Shown: positions 63,951-64,000 of the stretch, in pieces
How positions within the stretch are numbered: position 1 is the first letter of the stretch
Layout: every line of letters starts with the position of its first letter
Origin: Lachnospiraceae bacterium
GTDB taxonomy: Bacteria; Bacillota_A; Clostridia; Lachnospirales; Lachnospiraceae
Assembly: GCA_028694115.1 (NCBI GenBank)
Contig: JAQUUB010000018.1
Location: 3,510 to 67,509, forward strand
Reading direction: 5' to 3'
DNA: 64,000 bases
Made by a program: the position numbers and the translations under genes
Notes under the pieces: generated by a model
Told to the model about the DNA's origin: nothing
Seen by the model: only the letters and a program-made list of their open reading frames with translations
Databases searched by the model: none

Positions 63951-64000
63951 CATTTTGTCAGATTTTCATGGTGTATTTTTACTTTTTTGTATTTGCTAAA

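Noticed and set aside
1..64000. tRNA, rRNA, tmRNA or complete insertion sequence
   Set aside because: No cloverleaf-type segment ending in CCA-like acceptor, no rRNA-like stretch and no intact transposase with terminal inverted repeats were recognised on either strand by eye.

Overview
The window looks like a chromosomal segment of a low-GC, spore-forming Gram-positive anaerobe, most likely a member of the Lachnospiraceae or a close clostridial relative. The reasons are the sporulation genes (gerW/ytfJ, a ylbJ-like gene), the short HisG that needs HisZ, the asp23-fakA-recG and coaD-ylbJ neighbourhoods, the C4 zinc form of ribosomal protein L28, perfect AGGAGG ribosome binding sites with frequent TTG/GTG starts, and Firmicute-type sigma-A promoters. 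Species cannot be fixed from this sequence alone. Nearly all genes are on the + strand; the exceptions are a LysR regulator, an HD-GYP protein, rpmB and the ylbJ-like gene.

Layout. 1-9.3 kb is accessory: a partial secreted repeat protein, a broken Rpn/PD-(D/E)XK gene carrying a small palindromic insertion, an ABC-F ribosome-protection gene behind an attenuator-like leader, a LytTR/GHKL two-component pair, and a second secreted repeat protein sharing its C-terminus with the first. 9.3-12.4 kb holds a LysR regulator divergent from leuCD. 12.5-14.1 kb holds a DUF4143 ATPase and a probable type I toxin-antitoxin locus whose toxin promoter carries a perfect LexA-type SOS box. 14.1-24.9 kb is housekeeping: a NusG-II protein and Gx-type membrane protein, ruvAB, zapA, a U32 peptidase, an FtsW/RodA-PBP pair, a NUDIX hydrolase, lactate dehydrogenase and an HD-GYP protein. 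25-31.5 kb holds a chemoreceptor, sstT, a 5'-truncated DUF1796 fragment and the DUF2953-gerW sporulation pair. 31.5-42.3 kb holds rpmB, asp23, fakA-like, recG, topoisomerase IV (parE-parC), rsmD, coaD and a coiled-coil protein. 42.3-52.8 kb holds a ylbJ-like gene, pepD, rRNA methyltransferase and pseudouridine synthases, HAD hydrolases, a YgiQ radical SAM protein and recU. 52.8-58.1 kb is a histidine operon hisZ-G-D-B-IE behind a consensus promoter and a terminator-like leader hairpin. 58.1-64 kb holds a secreted repeat protein, the radical SAM/DUF2344/rng group and a NUDIX hydrolase.

The most notable patterns are: (i) the SOS-box-controlled Hol-Tox type I toxin with a convergent antisense RNA; (ii) a family of small modular palindromic elements (modules here called A, B, C, D) at seven or more intergenic sites, one copy having landed inside a coding sequence, with module D repeatedly placed directly in front of start codons so that it supplies the ribosome binding site; (iii) 21-bp-phased direct repeats in front of the secreted protein gene next to a LytTR regulator; (iv) a HisIE enzyme fused to a HisA/HisF-like barrel that has lost its first catalytic Asp; and (v) an ABC-F leader with a three-codon open reading frame inside a nested terminator hairpin. 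All functional calls are from reading the sequence; no database search was run.
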